A stretch of DNA of 64,000 bases from NCBI RefSeq assembly GCF_042242105.1, contig NC_092013.1, positions 10,289,618-10,353,617 on the forward strand. The letters are read 5' to 3'. The notes under the pieces are model-generated. The model saw only the letters and a program-made list of their open reading frames with translations, did no database searches and was not told the DNA's origin. The stretch is from Pempheris klunzingeri. Lineage: Eukaryota; Chordata; Actinopteri; Acropomatiformes; Pempheridae. Below are positions 62,102 to 64,000 of this stretch, piece by piece; within the stretch, counting starts at the first letter, position 1, and each line of letters begins with the position of its first letter. Made by a program: the position numbers and the translations under genes.

Positions 62102-63901
62102 TCATATGTCCACATCGTCTGAGTCGGAGGTGCTGGATGACTGGGACTCCTCCTGGGACTCTCCCCACACAAACCTATAGTTGTTCTCCAACTCCTGCTG
62201 CCTCTTTTGCTCTTTGTAAACCTCTTCCGTGCCTCCAGTCTGAAAGACGAAAAAAGGAAACGTTTAAAAGCAACCACAACCTCTTTGATTGTGGTGATAT
62301 GCTGAATGCTAATGACAAAACAGACGCATTATACTCTGCTTAATGTTTTCTAGACAGTACAGCAAAGGCCGACAGGAGAGAGAGGAGTGTAGTTGTGGTG
62401 ACAGGTACAGTATGTGGGTGTCAGGGACACATCTCGTCTCGTGGTCTATAAAGTTACAACAGGGCGTCTACACGTATCAGCAAGTTGAGATTAAGACTTT
62501 TAATACCACAATTCAATTAAGTTTAAGGCCAATTTTGCAATAAAAATAAACAGTGTGAACGTGTCAAATGTGAGTCATACGAACACACATGCTGACAGTT
62601 CAAAAGTCTAAGCACATCAAAAAGGCGATACCTGGTTCAGTTAAAGAACATCTGTCTCAATATTAAATCTAATAATGTGAAAAAAATCTGTTTGTCCTTA
62701 ATGATGTTAATCAGTATAACGGTCTTACAGCCAGAGATGCCGATATTACGTGTTCAATGTGGCTGAACTATGACAGGATACAGAGACGTTTGAAGTCGAC
62801 TCCGAACTGATTTCATTAAACATTAAATGTTCTGGCATTTTCTTCTTGGAGTGGATTTTAGAGCAGGCTGGCAGCATTCACTGAATAAATATTTAAGACC
62901 TTCCCAACAGATTTTTAGACTATTTGATACATTACAGACATTTGAGGACAAACCTGAAGCCCATTGGTCACTACCGGTTCCCTATTTCACAGACAGATTC
63001 GACTGCTGGATGTAGCTTTTAACCCTTGTTTTGCAGCTCTTGAGCACAAATGAACCCAATAAAAAGTCACTATCACTTTTACCAGGAGATTTATGAGGAG
63101 TTCTCTGAAGGACTTTGTATCTTCTTCAGTCAGCCACTGGTCACCTGCTTCCTCTGCATTTTTTCGTGTCAAGATCTTCACCTCAATTTTACCTAAAAAG
63201 AGAAACAGGGGAATAGACGGGCTTGACAGTTAAACACATGCACTCCCAAGTGGCTCAGAGAAAGAAAACTGTGGCAAAACAACAAATAATCATAGTGAAG
63301 AATGGTACAAACACAACAGTGGATGAGAAAGAAAGAACACACATGACTTACACACCTTTTGTTTACCTTTGTCTTTGAGATAAGCTTCGTCTAACTGCTG
63401 TCAGAGATTTTTTTTGTTTGAATTGTTCAATTGTTAATAAAAAAATATCTAATTTAATGAGTCCCTGCTCTTCTGTCGAGCTAGTCATTTTGGTCTTCTA
63501 TCAAAACATATTTACTTAATTGCCCGCCGCTTGAACAATTTAGGAAACACTTCATTCTACTGGCATGATATGAAGTGTCTTCTGAACAGCTAAACCTTGG
63601 AAAAAAACCTAAATCTGACAGTTGTGTGCTTTCTGACAAAAATGAGACGAGAAATACAGACCTACTATATGCTCAAGATGACAGATGGAAGAGAGAAAAG
63701 GCCGTGAGTGTTTCGGGCACTCCCCCCTCATACCTTCTGCCTTCAGTCCTGCTTTCTCTAGCTGCTCTTTAACCACGTCCTTTATGTGCTGCCACTGGGG
63801 GTCTCCTTCGCCCATCTCCTGAACTTTGACCTCCCCATCAGGGCTGCTGCCCGTCTTATACTTAGTAATTTTGATCTTAACATGGTCGTCAGCCGCTTGG
63901 T
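62102..63901 (-). CDS. os9: OS-9 endoplasmic reticulum lectin, C-terminal part (5' end outside the window)
   Basis: Three terminal exons, 5' to 3': 63901-63734, 63192-63083, 62239-62102 (stop 62104-62102). Phases agree, giving about 138 residues. They correspond to the end of human OS-9: ADDHVKIKITKYKTG matches EHRVRVRVTKLRLG, then AEGKIEVKILTRKNAEEAGD and QWLTEEDTKSFRELLINLL match AAGKIEIKIVRP..ARWLTDEDTRNLKEIFFNIL, then KEQKRQQELENNYRFVWG matches KERQRQKELESNYRRVWG. OS-9 is a soluble ER protein that recognises trimmed N-glycans on misfolded proteins and hands them to the HRD1-SEL1L degradation complex. The lectin (MRH) domain is upstream and not in this window. The end is acidic (SDSDDVDI) as in human (DLDEFDF). 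Confidence 0.88.
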
Positions 63902-64000
63902 CTGGGGTGACGAGACAAAAGAGGGACAAACAACACAGTTGACCTCAAAAACCCACCAGCAGGGCCACAGGATGGAGGAGGTAGGAGCCAAGAATGTGTA
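63902..64000 (-). other. os9 intron reaching the right edge
   Basis: Sequence upstream of the acceptor (GTCACCCCAG) of the first visible os9 exon; nothing coding seen. Confidence 0.6.

Noticed and set aside
1-64000. CRISPR arrays, tRNA or rRNA genes, endogenous retroviruses
   Set aside because: Looked for direct spaced repeats, cloverleaf-type sequences and long gag/pol-like frames; none was convincing.

Overview
The window is vertebrate nuclear DNA, almost certainly from a ray-finned (probably percomorph) fish. Genes are split by GT-AG introns, proteins read as teleost versions of mammalian families, intergenic DNA is AT-rich with many CA/GT microsatellites, and several dispersed repeats are types I recognise from teleost genomes. 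Nothing prokaryotic, and no CRISPR array or intact retroelement, was seen.

Layout, left to right. (1) 1-19.0 kb: znf385a on the + strand, seven coding exons from 4354 to 17372; the first coding exon is off the left edge. (2) 17.5-25.1 kb: a diverged tandem duplication of about 3-3.5 kb per copy. The left copy carries a wrecked gpr84 pseudogene (about 20151-20440), the right copy the intact GPCR gene gpr84 (23562-24776). (3) 27.5-36.3 kb: stat2 on the - strand, 23 coding exons that join to a 796-residue protein without a frame break, with an ISRE-like motif upstream of the probable first exon. (4) 39.9-41.3 kb: an apolipoprotein F gene (apof), - strand. (5) 48.6-52.6 kb: a tachykinin precursor gene of the tac3 type, + strand, whose neurokinin F-like peptide survives in altered form while the neurokinin B peptide looks decayed. 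(6) 55.5-59.7 kb: c1galt1-type core 1 beta-1,3-galactosyltransferase, - strand, with an apparent GC-AG intron and a transposon-like element with inverted ends inside that intron. (7) 62.1 kb to the right edge: the last three exons of os9 (ER-associated degradation lectin), - strand, 5' part outside the window.

Gene content matches human chromosome 12q13-q14 (ZNF385A-GPR84, STAT2-APOF, TAC3, OS9), with c1galt1 as the odd neighbour (human C1GALT1 is on chromosome 7). The genes are not an operon and have unrelated jobs: p53/RNA-linked zinc-finger protein, fatty-acid-sensing immune GPCR, type I interferon transcription factor, plasma lipoprotein protein, neuropeptide precursor, Golgi O-glycosylation enzyme and ER quality-control lectin.

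I found no wholly new system. The most interesting points are the broken gpr84 tandem copy, the apparent neurokinin B loss in tac3, the candidate interferon element at stat2, the GC-AG intron, and the foldback/inverted-repeat elements.
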